Positions 11,953 through 23,252 of a DNA stretch of 64,000 nt are shown piece by piece. Numbering within the stretch: the stretch's first letter is position 1; each line of letters begins with the position of its first letter. The notes under the pieces are model-generated. The model saw nothing but the letters and a program-made list of their open reading frames with translations, made no database searches and was not told the origin of the DNA. Origin of the DNA: Chrysopilus asiliformis (taxonomy: Eukaryota > Arthropoda > Insecta > Diptera > Rhagionidae); the NCBI GenBank assembly GCA_964034945.1, contig OZ035960.1:32542368-32606367 (forward strand), given 5' to 3'. A program made the position numbers and the translations under genes.

Positions 11953-13264
11953 ATTTTTTTTTTAAATTGTATTTTTTTTTTGTTTTTAAACATGAAAGAC
12001 AAAAATTTAACCAAATAAATTACATTTTTGCAAATTGATTTAATTAAACCTAATTTTTAAAGTTTCAATGTAAAAAATCATAATTAATTTATTATGTGAT
12101 TTACCTATTGGACCAGTATCTCCTTTTTACGAAAAATAAATTACAAAAAGTCAATATTTTCACAACTTTTGTAATTCTATGCTAATTGAAACTCAACTTT
12201 TGAACTCAACCCACGTGAATGTCACTTAAACGTACTTCAAGGTTCTTAAATTAATCCTAATATGATTGTGAATCTTATGTAATTCTACAGTAAATATTTG
12301 AAATCCATGATTTATTAAAATTCCAAGAGCACCGCAAAGTCACAAACACAAACACCTCAATCAATGTCAGTTTGAATCACAAATCAGCTGTGGAATACCG
12401 ATAGACACACCAGTACAGATGTACTCAAATTTTAAAAATAATATTACGAAAAAAATATGTCACTAGGTTAATAGGCATAACGGAAACATCACTCAAATTT
12501 TCTACTCCTCCATAATGCACGAACCGCAATTATGTAACGACGAAAATTTCAAATATTTACGTTTCCAATCAAAATTTAAAATATTCCGGACACATCGTTT
12601 TTCATTTCCAAAAAAGTTCTGTTTTCCTTTGAAAATATATCAAATGCCGAAGTTGTGTAATAATTTTCCGGCGAACGGTTTGTAACACACGAAAAGGATC
12701 AAACACAAATGTACTGACTTTACATTCACGAGAGAGGTTTTCACTTCGTCGTGTACCGTGGAAAAGCGATTCGAAAGTGGTTCTCTCGACTGGATTTTTC
12801 TTCGCTAATCGGAAGTGTAATTTTGTACATGCGCTTTTCCTTCGCAGGCACACAAACACCGGAAAAAAAATGAAATGTAAATGTATTGGGAAATTGTTAT
12901 TTTTCTTGTCGTAACTATAGTACAGAACTAGCTAGCATAGGGAAAGGCTTTTAGTTCATTTCTTCTATGATTTCACAAAAACATTTCTGATGAAAACCGT
13001 ACTAAAAATAGTCGTGTGGAAAAGTCTTTAAAACAATCGATAATTGATTGGTGCGCGCGCAACCGATTTCATTGATGACGAGTTTACAAAATGCACGTTA
13101 ATCAAAAAAGTCCACCAAATTTTCTTTTAGTTGGGAAATTTTGATGAATGCACTTGGACCGATCTTCGTACTGGCTTTAATTTTGGGAAACTGCTTGAGA
13201 ATGAATAAAGAGAAATGGTTATATACAAGTATACTAGATTAATAGCACGAAAATTTTCATAGCG
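11953..13264. other. AT-rich stretch, no gene identified
   Basis: An 85-codon minus-strand frame at 12859-12602 has no recognisable motif, and nothing in its context (no donor, no paired exon) supports it. Confidence 0.4.
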
Positions 13265-14170
13265 CCGTTTTTTTACTTTCGTATACAAAGTATAATATAG
13301 TATTATATTTATAAAAAATTTCTACTTCTTAATTTTGCCTAAAAACATTTCCCGTGTACTTCTGAATCGATTGGAGCATTATTACAATAGTTGCGTTTTT
13401 TTAATGTTCTAGAACACTAAACATTAAAAAAACGGTCCAGAGTAAGTGGGAAATTTCATCGAGTTCAATCGCAACTAACTTCACGTTGGTAGCATCAGTA
13501 GGCCGTTATCGTTAAAATTATTTAGCTGTCTTACAGAACTAACTAACCACCAACAGAAAATCGTCAATTGAAAATAAAATGTCAGAATTATTACGTTGAA
13601 GTTATAAAATTTCCCTTTGTCCGAGATGAAAAGGTGGTGCAGGATTTTGTAAGGAAAGCTTGTTCTGAACTGCTTCAGAACATTAAAAAAAACGCAACTG
13701 GAAATGCCTTTCTGTCTGTCAATCTGTGTTCCAAGATTTCTCAAAAACTACTATAGCTAAAGCCTTGAAATTTTACAGGCATGTTTGGTCCTGGAATGGG
13801 ACGATCCGTTAACCGGAAGTAAGCATTTTTCAGTATGTCTTATGGGGGCAATAAACCTAGAACTCCGTATCTCAAGCGGTTATTTAAAAAAAATCGCGTT
13901 TTTGCGATTATCTCGGAAAACCGGGGTTTTGCCGGTTGTATGTATGAGATAAATTATTGAAAATGACATTCTGCACAATTTTATCTTTTACAGTTATTCG
14001 TTGTCTTTTACCGTTATTGAGATATTTTCACTAAAAGATAAAAACATGAATTTTTAAGAATTGGTTCCAAAATAAAGTCTTTTTGAAAAAAATTAAAGAT
14101 ATTAAAATTTTATACATTTCTGTCTTTTATCGTGAATCGATATCTTTTACCGTTATCGAGATATTTCGGA
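13265..14170 (+). repeat. Family A dispersed repeat with an internal TIR insertion
   Basis: It aligns by eye with 59055-60250: shared 'tttactttc..ta..aagtata', 'aattttgcctaaaaa', a CTGTCTGTC stretch, 'aaaactact', 'ggaatggga', 'ccgttaaccggaagtaa', 'gcgattatctcg', 'ttaaagatattaaaatt' and 'atcgatatcttttaccgttatcgagat'. At 13390-13698 it is interrupted by a segment with inverted ends (GTTGCGTTTTTTTAATGTTC and its complement). The downstream 'gtataagaaagtcatgagctgttcag' at about 15020 may be the far end of this copy. Confidence 0.65.
13390..13698. mobile_element. 309-bp inverted-repeat element inside family A copy
   Basis: GTTGCGTTTTTTTAATGTTC at left and its complement GAACATTAAAAAAAACGCAAC at right delimit it. 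It falls within the 5' part of family A, just where the CTGT stretch begins in other copies. No clear target duplication was found. A 62-codon plus-strand frame runs from it into the host repeat and is not a gene. Confidence 0.55.
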
Positions 14171-14269
14171 TTTTGTAGAAGAAACATAAGAAAAGTTACA
14201 ATTGCTAGGGGCCAGTCGTCAAATACTCTATATGAAGACAGACAAAATGTTTATTTAAAAAAATCGATT

Positions 14270-14960
14270 TGTATAGGAGAGGGGAAAGAAGGGGTCCGTT
14301 TGGATTTTGATGTATGGAGCGGGTATGTAAATTCATATGCTAAAAACATTTCATCTTTATAAATTTTTCGATTCGATGCACAGTTTTCGAGAAAACAGGA
14401 AAAAAAGTATTCCATTTGAATGGGAGAGGGTGAAGCAGTGGTTCGATTGGATTTTGATGGATTGATGAGTATTCCTATTCTGAAAATTTTTCAATATGAC
14501 TCACCGTTTCCGAGAAAATTGCAAAAAACTGTTTCGTTTGTATGGGAGAGGGCGGAAGGAATGGTCCAATTTTGCCCGTTCAAGAACTTAGCCTTGCCAT
14601 TTACGAGAAACGTAACTGTACAGAATTTCAAGTCTCTAGCTCAATCCTTTCGGAAGATATAGTGGTCACGGACAGACAAACAGTTAAACAGGCAGACAGA
14701 GGGATGGACATGCGGAAATCAAAATATTCTGTCATCCCAAAAACCCTAGTGTAGTTGATTTTTGTGTTCGATGATTGTTTCGATGCGTTACAAACGGTAT
14801 ACTAACAGCCGTATTCTGGCGTTGTGATACTTAAGTCACAAGTCCATAGAATTTGAGGCTCTTGTGACCGAATTGTGACTAGTGACCGTAGCTAGAATAA
14901 GGCTGTAAATCTAATATACTCCCATATGATATCTTATATAGAGTATAAAATATATATTTT
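14270..14960 (+). repeat. Family B dispersed repeat
   Basis: The segment 'ggtccaattttgcccgttca' to 'aatttcaagtctctagct..aatcctttcg', then 'cacggacagacaaac' and 'ggacatgcgg', recurs at 22380-22640 (plus) and in reverse at about 30130-30390. Open frames across it (for example EFQVSSS followed by TDRQT) come from the repeat and its ACAG-rich part, not from a host gene. It is interrupted at 14806-14905. Confidence 0.7.
14806..14905. mobile_element. 100-bp MITE with TAA duplication and a matching empty site
   Basis: The ends are CAGCCGTATTCTGGC and GCTAGAATAAGGCTG (inverted), with TAA on both sides (14803-14805, 14906-14908). The family B copy at about 22610 reads GGTATACTAAATCTAATATA across the same position, that is, with one TAA and no insert. 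This shows the insertion duplicated exactly TAA. Confidence 0.82.
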
Positions 14961-15420
14961 TATAAAAACTAAAATTTTATACGTCGGGTTATAGTGTTAA
15001 TTGCCTAAGAACATAGATTTTGTATAAGAAAGTCATGAGCTGTTCAGATCCGATTTTTTCCGATATCTTGGGCAAAAAAGCTCAGAAAAAAGCTCAGCAA
15101 GTGTCTTCTTCATGGCAGTTCATGAAAAAATTCGCAATTTCTGTTTAATATCCACCTAGAACTAAATTAAATAATCCGGGACAAAAGTTTGGTTTCCGAG
15201 AACTCGGGACAATATGTCTAAGTCTGTGACTGTTTCGTCGAATCCGCAAAGTATGGTCACCCTAGTTATGTGCGACAGTCCCACAGTAAGAAAGTCATTG
15301 ACTTTCTGCGGTGGTCTCACAGCCAAATACTAAGAATTTGGGCATCGAGAATCGAATTCCGGTTAAGTTGAGGTTTATAAGGACCTCTTTTGGCCACTCT
15401 TACTTCAATCGAGCTTCCAG

Positions 15421-15564
15421 GACTCAAAGTTTCACGGAAGGGTGACATCTAACAAAGCCTAAAAAATCACCTTGCACCTTTTCACACATCGACATACATC
15501 GAAAAGGTGTAAGGTGATTTTTTAGGCTTTTTTTTGATGTCACCCTTCCGTCAGACTTTGAGTC
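15421..15564. repeat. 144-bp fold-back (long hairpin)
   Basis: GACTCAAAGTTTCACGGAAG and onward is complementary to the right arm ending CTTTGAGTC at 15564. The arms are over 60 bp with a loop of about 14 bp around 'acacatcgacatacatcg'. No clear target duplication was seen. Confidence 0.75.
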
Positions 15565-15949
15565 TTCTCCATTTCTCTTCGAGGGCCAAAGGATTGTAAA
15601 AACTGCCTGTTGTGCAATCAATATTTAACAATTCTGATGCCCGCAATTAAAATGCTTGAAAATCAGTCCTTTTGTATTGCAATTTTATAGAACTGAATAA
15701 CAAAATTTTCCGTTTGATTTTTTCCAATTAAGAAATCGAAACTAATTGATCGTAAATTAGGCATGAATTAAAAATTGATTTATTGATTGGTAAATGAAAA
15801 TGGATTTCCTTCAAGTATATACATATCGGAATAGTAATCAAAATTTATGACACAATTTTCCCAAGAATAACAACCCGAATGTGAATTGAATTCATCAGAT
15901 AGAAAGCATCATCAAGTATTTTTTAACATCAAGTACCTGCAATTAGCTA

Positions 15950-16740
15950 TGATTAATGTTATGGTTCAGAACTCAATTACGGATAAATTGCAGTAATCAT
16001 TGGTGTGGGCAGCCAGCGGACAGGTTCAATGGTCATTTGGTTCTGGTTGAATTGGGATCCACACGGAAGGCGAACATATATTAGATACAAATTATGCTGA
16101 ATAGAATCAAAAGTATTTGAAGATGTTGCAAAACTTCCTTCACGCTGACCGAACACCGAAGTGCCGGGTCGATGCTGTGCTCGTGCGGAAAAATGGTCGC
16201 CGCAAAATTTCGAATTGAAGACACAATGATTCCGACGTAAATTGTTTGGCCCTTGGCCAATGGTGCAAACGACCTTTCGCCAGATTAAATATGAAGTAGC
16301 AGCAGACTTAGGATCTATAGCAGCACATAAGAAAGAAAGGTACATTATCTGCAATGTGAAGGTAGCGTCGTGTACGGGATTAGTAGATATAGACGGGTAG
16401 TTGACCTGGTATGCAGGGATTGCGTTATGTTGCGGTTAATTTGAGGTTCTTTTCCTGATTATAAGAGACGAGACCAAATCGAGATCCATGTAGCCATAAT
16501 GCAAAAATGCGATAGCGAGAATTGTTTGGGGCTTCTGCTGGTAACCAGATGGCAATAAATTTTCGTATAAATTATCCACTTTATCTACGCCTATAGCAAA
16601 GCGTATGAGAATGTTTGCAGGCAAATATACACAGCCGAAGAGTCGAAGATATAAAAGTATCGATGTCACTTTCCATTTTGCGGATTATTAACGCGAATAT
16701 AGGAAGGAAGTAATCGTCTCCACCGTTGTGGGGTCGATAT
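15950..16740 (-). other. Non-repetitive island with a 120-codon open frame, coding status unclear
   Basis: On the minus strand a frame runs from an ATG at 16345 to a stop at 15977. It is preceded by an acceptor-like CTTCACATTGCAG ending near 16349. The peptide has MYLSFLCAAIDPKSAATSYL, a middle with CTIGQGPNNLRRNHCVF, and no recognised domain. A second minus-strand frame lies upstream (16669-16436). The region is less AT-biased than its flanks and shares no repeat with the rest of the window. It could be a decayed gene, an unrecognised exon or chance. Confidence 0.25.
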
Positions 16741-16928
16741 TAAATAAATATGAGTGAATTGTTATTGTTTTCATTCAATGCAAACTGAATTATTAATAAA
16801 TCATTCCAATTACTTTTGTTATACCATTTTTATATTTGGAATATTTCACAAATAATTTCCGCAAACATGTAAAGCCTCCACGAAAATAAAGTTGTGCTGA
16901 AAATAATGGTTGGTTATTTCATTTCTAA

Positions 16929-17057
16929 AGGTGATAGCCCAATAGAAGCTTTACTTGCTTTACTCGCTTTGACAGCTGAATTGAACTGCGTGTTTCCTTA
17001 TGGAAGCTGGCCCAATACAAAAGCGCTTGAAGCAAAGCTTCTATTGGGCCATCACCT
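16929..17057. mobile_element. 129-bp MITE with TAA duplication
   Basis: AGGTGATAGCCCAATAGAAG at left pairs with CTTCTATTGGGCCATCACCT at right with one mismatch. TAA flanks both ends (16926-16928, 17058-17060). The duplication type suggests PIF/Harbinger. Confidence 0.82.
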
Positions 17058-17274
17058 TAAGGTCCTTTCATAAGTCTTGGAGTAGAATTTCATAATTTTC
17101 GGTTGTTTGATTTTTTTTTAAAAATATTTTCTTGGTTTCGCAGTGGAAAATTCAGATATTTTTGTATCGGTGTTCCAATTGCTTGAATCGATGTTAAATG
17201 TGATTGAGGCTTAAACGTCTAATAATTTTTGACATCTGTTTTCAGGCTTGACAAGTTCAATCTTTGGCAATTTG

Positions 17275-17340
17275 GATGTCGATGGTTTGTGGTTTCAACA
17301 GGACGGGGCCACATGCCACATAGCCAATGCAACAACAAGA
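17275..17340 (+). pseudogene. Tc1/mariner-superfamily transposase fragment
   Basis: A 22-codon stretch reads DVDGLWFQQDGATCHIANAT. This is the conserved segment around the second catalytic Asp (WFQQDGAxxH) of DDE transposases of the Tc1/mariner superfamily. It breaks off where the fold-back element at 17337-17525 begins, and transposase sequence does not resume beyond it in any frame I could read. Only this fragment is recognisable. Confidence 0.75.
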
Positions 17341-17525
17341 AAGTACGCAAGGAAGGAAAAATTGTAAAAGAAGCATCAGCTAAGTTTCGGCACGAAGTGT
17401 AGTTGGCCTCATCAGAACAACTGCTACACTTCTGTTGTTGACCTGACGATCAAGGCCAACTACACTTCGGGCCAAAACTTGACTGATGCTTCTTTCACAA
17501 TTTTTCCTTACTTGGGTACTTTCTT
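17337..17525. mobile_element. 189-bp fold-back element inserted at the transposase fragment
   Basis: AAGAAAGTACGCAAGGAAGG at left pairs with CCTTACTTGGGTACTTTCTT at right, with further pairing through 'aaaaattgtaaaagaagcatcag' and across 'aagtgtagttggcc'. A half copy of the interior ('gatgaggccaactacacttcgggccg') occurs at 52650-52800. Confidence 0.7.
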
Positions 17526-18158
17526 ATCTCAAAAAACACTCAATCGTATTCGAAATTAGCAAATACAGAATAATTTGCGGATTTATCGGAAAGCCCTTGA
17601 TTCGTGTACTACGTTTAAATCTGATGGATTTTTTCCCGTCTTTGGGTTTTTGTTTTGTTAAAAATACTAGTTTCTCATCGAATAACTAATATAAAGACAA
17701 TTCAAACTCAAATAACATCCCCTTGGCTGACAAATGACCTTCCACGGGAAAAAAAAACTTTTCGAAAAAATCAATATTCCGTGGCGCCTTCATTAATAAC
17801 CGAAAACGTAGTACAAATAGATTGGCAAAAAGTCAGACAACGAGGCGACCATAATTTTTAACTCAAATAAATTAGTGATGGGGGGCGACAAAATAAACTT
17901 TTAATTAGAATTGCCCTTGTTGAACGCGATAGAAATCTGCTTAGTTTGTGTTGGGCAATAAAATAGCCATGATATTAAATTATTTGTGATAATGAAAAGG
18001 GGATTCTTATCAATTATATTTTTGTCAATATTTTTTTTAGGTGGTTTTTTTAGTGTTGCTAGTGTATAGATATTGCGTGATTTAATTTGAAATTCGGATC
18101 TCTTATTATCCGCCTAAATTTAATGAAGACAAAAAGCTGATTTTTGATTCACATTTGG

Positions 18159-18159
18159 C

Positions 18160-18220
<61 letters not shown>

Positions 18221-18999
18221 AAGGGAGAGAGAAAGGGAGAGAGAGAGGGAGTGATAGAGAGAGTGATAGAGAGACAGAGAGAGTGATAGAGAGACGGAGA
18301 GAGAGATAGAGGGAGAGACAGAGAGAGATAGAGGAAGAGATAGAGGAAGAGATAGAGAGGGAGATAGAGAGGGAGATAAAGGGGGAGAGAGAGGGAGATA
18401 AAGAGGGAGAGAGAGAGGGAGAGATAGAGAGACAGAGAGAGTGATAGAGAGAGAGAGATAAAGAGAGAGAGAGAGACAGAGAGAGTGATAGAGAGAGAGA
18501 TAAAGAGAGAGAGAGAGAGACAGAGAGAGAGGGAGAGAGAGAGGGAGATAGAGAGGGAGATAGAGAGAGTGATAGAGAGACAGAGAGAGAGATAGAGACA
18601 AAGAGAGATAGATAGAGATAGAGAGGGAGAGATAGGGAGAGAGAGAGAGGGAGAGATAGAGAGATAAAGAGAGAGAGACAGAGAGGGAGAGAGAGAGGGA
18701 GAGAGAGAGAGGGAGAGAGAGAGGGAGAGAGAGAGAGAGGGAGAGAGAGAGAGGGAGAGAGAGAGAGGGAGAGAGAGAGGGAGATAGAGAGAGTGATAGA
18801 GATAGAGAGACAAAGAGAGATAGATAGAGATAGAGAAAGAGATAGAGGAAGAGATAGAGAGGAAGATATAGAGGGAGAGATATAGAGGGAGAGATAGAGG
18901 ATGAGATAGAGAGAGGATGAGTTAGAGAGGGAGAGATAGAGAAGATGAGATAGAGAGAGGATGACAGATAGAGATAGGATGAGAGATAGAGAGAGACAA
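18159..18999. repeat. Polypurine GA/GATA/GACA tract, about 840 bp
   Basis: An almost uninterrupted plus-strand purine run of GAGA with GATA, GACA and GGGA variants and higher-order blocks such as 'gagagagtgatagagaga'. The long minus-strand Leu/Ser/Tyr/Pro open frames over it (up to 235 codons) are translations of the repeat and are not genes. Such tracts can bind GAGA-type factors and form triplex DNA; neither is shown by the sequence. Confidence 0.95.
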
Positions 19000-19030
19000 T
19001 TATTGATTTCGGTTAACTTCGGTTAACCTA

Positions 19031-19195
19031 ACCCGGTCCTTACACGCGTCTGTAGAGCTGACACAGTCGCTGACACAGACTCGTGTAAATGCACTGACTG
19101 CCAGTTCGCTAAATGCATTTTAATTCGTTGTCAATAATTTGACATTTGAAGTCTGTGCTACTGACAGGCTTTACAGTCGCGTGTAAAGGCCGGGT
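19031..19195. mobile_element. 165-bp MITE with TA duplication
   Basis: ACCCGGTCCTTACACGCG at left and CGCGTGTAAAGGCCGGGT at right are inverted copies. TA flanks both ends (19029-19030, 19196-19197). The interior repeats 'ctgacacag' motifs. No coding capacity. Confidence 0.75.
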
Positions 19196-19199
19196 TATG

Positions 19200-20560
19200 A
19201 TTTACGATGAAAGTCTTGTGAGTTTACATACTGTATAAACTGTGTAATAGTATCATAACTCAAAAATGGGCGGTTTTTTTGAGTCATGGTACTATTGCAC
19301 TTGCTGCAGAATGACTCGTTTGACTTGCTCTTTCATCTGATAAAACGTCTTAGCTCTATAAGAAATACTCAGCATGGGCAAGTATTTGTAACATGCTTGC
19401 ACTCACATAATTCAGTACAAAATCACGCAATTCAAAAAGAATGTCTCCTGAAAAATTATGTTTTTTGACTTATGACACAGTTGTCTTAAATGAGGGATAT
19501 ACATATTGTTAGAAATTATGTCAACCGTTAACATCACGATTAACATAAATGCCGTAAGGTTAATTTAATTCTGCATACATGGAAAACAAGAGTTTAACTC
19601 AACGAATTAGAAATCTTTGCAAAAATTCCATGGAATAAAATGAAAAAAATATTTCATTAAATCATTCGGAAGAAAAAAACTTTGAGAGACTGATTAAACT
19701 GGCAATGAATAACATTTGAAACGAGCTTTAAAAAAATGTTAAAATATGGGAAAAGGTGCCAATATTTCCATTAATCTTCATCGTTTGTTTCACGTGCGAT
19801 TGTTAGCGATAAAATAAAATTAATCGAGGTGGAAGTAGTGTAGTTTCTCCAGATTTTTCGACATGCTTTAATATCTTGGGACTTTGGCCATTTTCCCATT
19901 CTCAAGAATTAACTGGAGTGTCTTGGCTAAATGGAAATCGACATCGTGTACTTAAGACTTTCTTGTAAGCAACACACCATAAATGGCCACCCCCTAGGGT
20001 TTTATGCATGAATATCTAACTGTAATTGTTTCCCAGGCGTTTGTTAGGTTCGTTTTTTTTAGTTTTTGTTTTAATTACAACATTTTGGCATGCGGAATCA
20101 CTTATTAATAAATTAATTAATAACTGGAGCTTCCTGTAGTGCAGCAATCTGAATTTGAATTCTTGTCCATTGTCTGGAATACCCTTCGGAGTAAGATTTT
20201 CCAGAAAAAAATCGTACCAAATGAGTATACATTGTGGATGGCGCGGTAATTGTCTGCCTAATGAGATGCTGAACATAATAATCATAATAATAATAATGTT
20301 GACTAGTTCAGAGAAAGGTCCCACGAGTAGCGGGAATTCTCGTGAGAAAAAACACCTTTAACACGTTAATTGCCGGGTATAAAAGAGGTGTAAGCACACC
20401 TGTCCTGCCCCATACCTCAGGTGGCATGTAACACAATTATTACAATATGATGGTTATTTAATTTAAATGTGCCGAAAAAAAAAGATTCCTCAATGGTTTC
20501 TATTTATGTGTTTTTAGAACGAATCTATCAAGTGGAAAAATCAGAATTCGTAAATTTGGT
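19200..20560. other. AT-rich stretch, no gene identified
   Basis: Only short overlapping frames. At 20361 'TTAACACGTTAATTGCCGGG' resembles one end of the TTAA-flanked elements, but no partner end was found nearby. Confidence 0.35.
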
Positions 20561-21310
20561 TCAAAGTTTAGCCTTCGGCAGCGCCACCAGAAGCGCCGCC
20601 AGTTTAATTATGGCGTGAAAACTGCTTGCTGATAGTTTATGGACCGGTTACACAACACAGTTTAAAGCTCACCTTCATCTTTACAGACGATGCCAGCCAG
20701 TACACTCGAAATGGTGTTTGGTAATTTGTTTCTTTGCAATTTCTTCGATTTGCGTTAAATGTTTCCAGCGCCGCTTATTGTGGCGTGTCTGGCTTATAAT
20801 AGCACAGAAAATAGAAGTTCGATCAGCGTAAATGATCATTAATTGTGTGCCATATCGATTGGTCCATTGGCGTGGTTTGCTCGAGCGTGAAATATCATTT
20901 TCCCATGGCTCCGAGACTCCATCTGATTTGCACTCTGGATCATTTTTCAACGTGACACCCAATGATAGTCACATCACAGTCAGTGTTCCCTTCACAGCAT
21001 TTGGATTGCAATTTCAAAACGGGCAATGTAGACCAACAAGTCCCCACAGGTAACGGTCGCTCGCTACACGATCGCCGGGTTCATTTATGTCCTATGGATC
21101 TTTTATACTCATTTGTAACTGCCCACAGATATGGCTTTTAGTACGTGGTGTAACCATGGGTTTGTAGATCGGGATCGATTTAAGGCATTGGTTAAATGGT
21201 TACATTGATCCGGTTCGGATTGCATTTCATAGGTCTTGGCATGACCACCTACAAATCACGTTTTTCATCTGCAAGAACCATTCATTGTACGTCTTGGCAT
21301 GATTTCTTAC
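20560..21310. other. Non-repetitive island, open on both strands, with donor-like site
   Basis: The plus strand is open from an ATG at 20832 to CCCCACAG|GTAACGG near 21050, a good donor context. The minus strand is open across 20962-20681 (93 codons). Neither product is recognised: the plus frame reads LHSGSFFNVTPNDSHITVSV in its middle. The region shares no repeat with the rest of the window. It may be an exon, an old coding relic or regulatory DNA; the strand cannot be decided by eye. Confidence 0.25.
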
Positions 21311-22380
21311 CAATTCAGGGATTTTCAATAGTTATAGTAGGTGAATAACTAGCGCAGAAATGTCGAAGGTTTCACTTTTTCGATTTCATTACGGTGATTG
21401 AGTTAAAAGTCAACTTACCCTGTCCCTGCACTGAAATGCCGTACTGTGAGTAGCAAATATTTCATCAAGAAGTAAAAGGAGGTGCAGCGACAGAATACTA
21501 TACTGCAGGTGGAACTCCAGTAGATTTCATAAACTATTAAAAAACGATACTCGTATAGATATTGGGGGATAGGCATAGACTTTGGTACTCTATCGTCTAT
21601 GCGAGACATTCCTTTGAGAAAATTCAACTAAAAGAATAAAAAATAGTGAAATGTTTAACATTTTTCTATAATAAAATCATTAAAAGAAACCTGTAGCAGA
21701 CAGGAGACATACTCGTAAAATCGATAAAAACAAGTCACGAGAAATAAACAATGTGAAAGCCAATTTAGTCGAGATCTGCGATATTTAAGTGAATGCATTT
21801 TTTTTTATAAAATTTTTTAAATTATTTTTCACATTTTCCTATTGAGTGTTGTCGGACGGAATCAAATTTGGATTGTAGTTAAATCTGACTTCTAAATTGT
21901 GTGACAACTTTTTATTTCACTTAAATATATAGATATAAAAATGGATGTTTGTTGGTCTGTCTGTTTGAGATTACAAAACTCAAAAACTACTGGACCGATT
22001 TTTACGCGTTTTTTTTCCAAAATGATCTGGGTTGCCAGGAGCAAGTTTTTAGCTATATTAGATTTTTAAAATTCGAAACGGAAGGTCCTGTAAGGATAAC
22101 GCAAATATCCTTTTTCCCGGGAAAATCGGTATGAGAGGGCTTACGGGGTCGCTGATCACGAATCCGGTGTTGGAATTTCAAAATTCGAAACGTTTTTCCC
22201 CAAAAGTTTTTAAGTTATTTATGGTTTTTTGGCATTCTAAAATATATACAAAAAACTTTAAGCTGGCAATGAAGGGTCTACTCTATAAAATATTCTTAGA
22301 TCAATTTGATTTGTGAAACGAGAAATTTCATGTGTGGAAAGGTTGAATTTGGTTTACGGTAGTTTGACAGTAGTGTTCCG
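21311..22380. other. AT-rich stretch with repeat traces
   Basis: Around 22090-22130 'cctgtaaggataacgcaaatatcc' matches the 'gtaaggataacgt.attatcc' motifs at 29550-29620 and 38890-39150, marking another family D relic. No gene was identified. Confidence 0.4.
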
Positions 22381-22640
22381 AAAAAAAAAGTTTTTTGTTC
22401 CAAAAAAAATGTTACGAGGGCGAAGGGGGTCCAATTTTGCCCGTTCAAGAACTTAGCCTAACCATTTACGAGACACCTAACTATGCAAAATTTCAAGTCT
22501 CTAGCTTAATCCTTTCGAAAGTTAGGGTGTTCACGGATAGACAGACGGACGGACATGCGGAGATGAAAATCTTTTGTAGTTTATTTTCCAATGCGTTACA
22601 AAGGGTATACTAAATCTAATATACTCCTATATGCATATTG
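22380..22640 (+). repeat. Family B dispersed repeat, uninterrupted copy
   Basis: It matches 14380-14960 through 'ggtccaattttgcccgttca', 'acttagcc', 'aatttcaagtctctagctt', 'gacagacggacggacatgcgg' and 'aaagggtatactaaatctaatatactcc'. The last part is the empty target for the 100-bp MITE at 14806. Confidence 0.7.
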
Positions 22641-22644
22641 TTAA

Positions 22645-22722
22645 CACGTTCACTGCCAATTAGGAGTATACGAGTATACTCGTAGTTGGCCAGACAACAA
22701 AATCGTTTTGGCAGTGAACGTG
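22645..22722. mobile_element. 78-bp TTAA-flanked MITE (piggyBac-like)
   Basis: TTAA at 22641-22644 and 22723-22726 border CACGTTCACTGCCAA at left and TTGGCAGTGAACGTG at right. The centre is a palindromic 'agtatacgagtatactcg'. Confidence 0.72.
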
Positions 22723-22802
22723 TTAATAGTATTCCAATATACTAGGACTCAAATTGTAAATTTTTGTCGAAGGCATTCCAATAGAAGATGTCGCACAGTA
22801 AA

Positions 22803-23155
22803 GTTATTTTAATTCTCGGTGTTTTACAGGTGGTTCTGCACCCCTTCCGCGTTGTTTGAAACACGATCTGCTTTATGGTAAAAGTCACAATAAAATTCCT
22901 GCACAGGTTCAGGAGATAGCAGGCGAGGTGGTTAAGGAAAAGAGGGCGAAGCAAAATTTTTCAATAACAAAAGCCTCTCTGAGAGATTCTTTATCCATTT
23001 CAGAGAATCTCATTCAAATAATTCAGCATTCGGAGGGGAAAATTTCAAATTTCAGAGGGAAAAGAGGACAGTTGATAATTTTATTGTTAAAATCGGTTGA
23101 GCTGTGCTCATCTGATGCTGGAATAAACATTCTGACCGTTTTTTTTTTTATTTAA
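22803..23155 (+). other. Open frame after an acceptor-like site, unrecognised
   Basis: The frame is open from about 22803 to 23155, and GTGTTTTACAG|GT near 22830 resembles a splice acceptor. The peptide contains PLPRCLKHDLLYGK, then a charged helical stretch (IPAQVQEIAGEVVKEKRAKQ) and SLRDSLSISENLIQIIQHSE. It has a coding-like amino-acid mix but no recognised domain, initiator or downstream partner. The end runs into a poly-T stretch. Confidence 0.25.
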
Positions 23156-23252
23156 AATGATAGATTTTTTTTGGCGTCAGAGATAGGGTTACCAACCATA
23201 CTCTTTTAAGAGTACTAGTACTCTTTTTCGACCCCTGAACTATTATACTCTA

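Noticed and set aside
12602..12859. 85-codon minus-strand frame with basic residues
   Set aside because: No motif, splice partner or compositional support.
18106..18813. 235-codon and 150-codon minus-strand frames rich in Leu-Ser-Tyr-Pro
   Set aside because: They are translations of the GA/GATA polypurine tract; every frame of such a repeat stays open.
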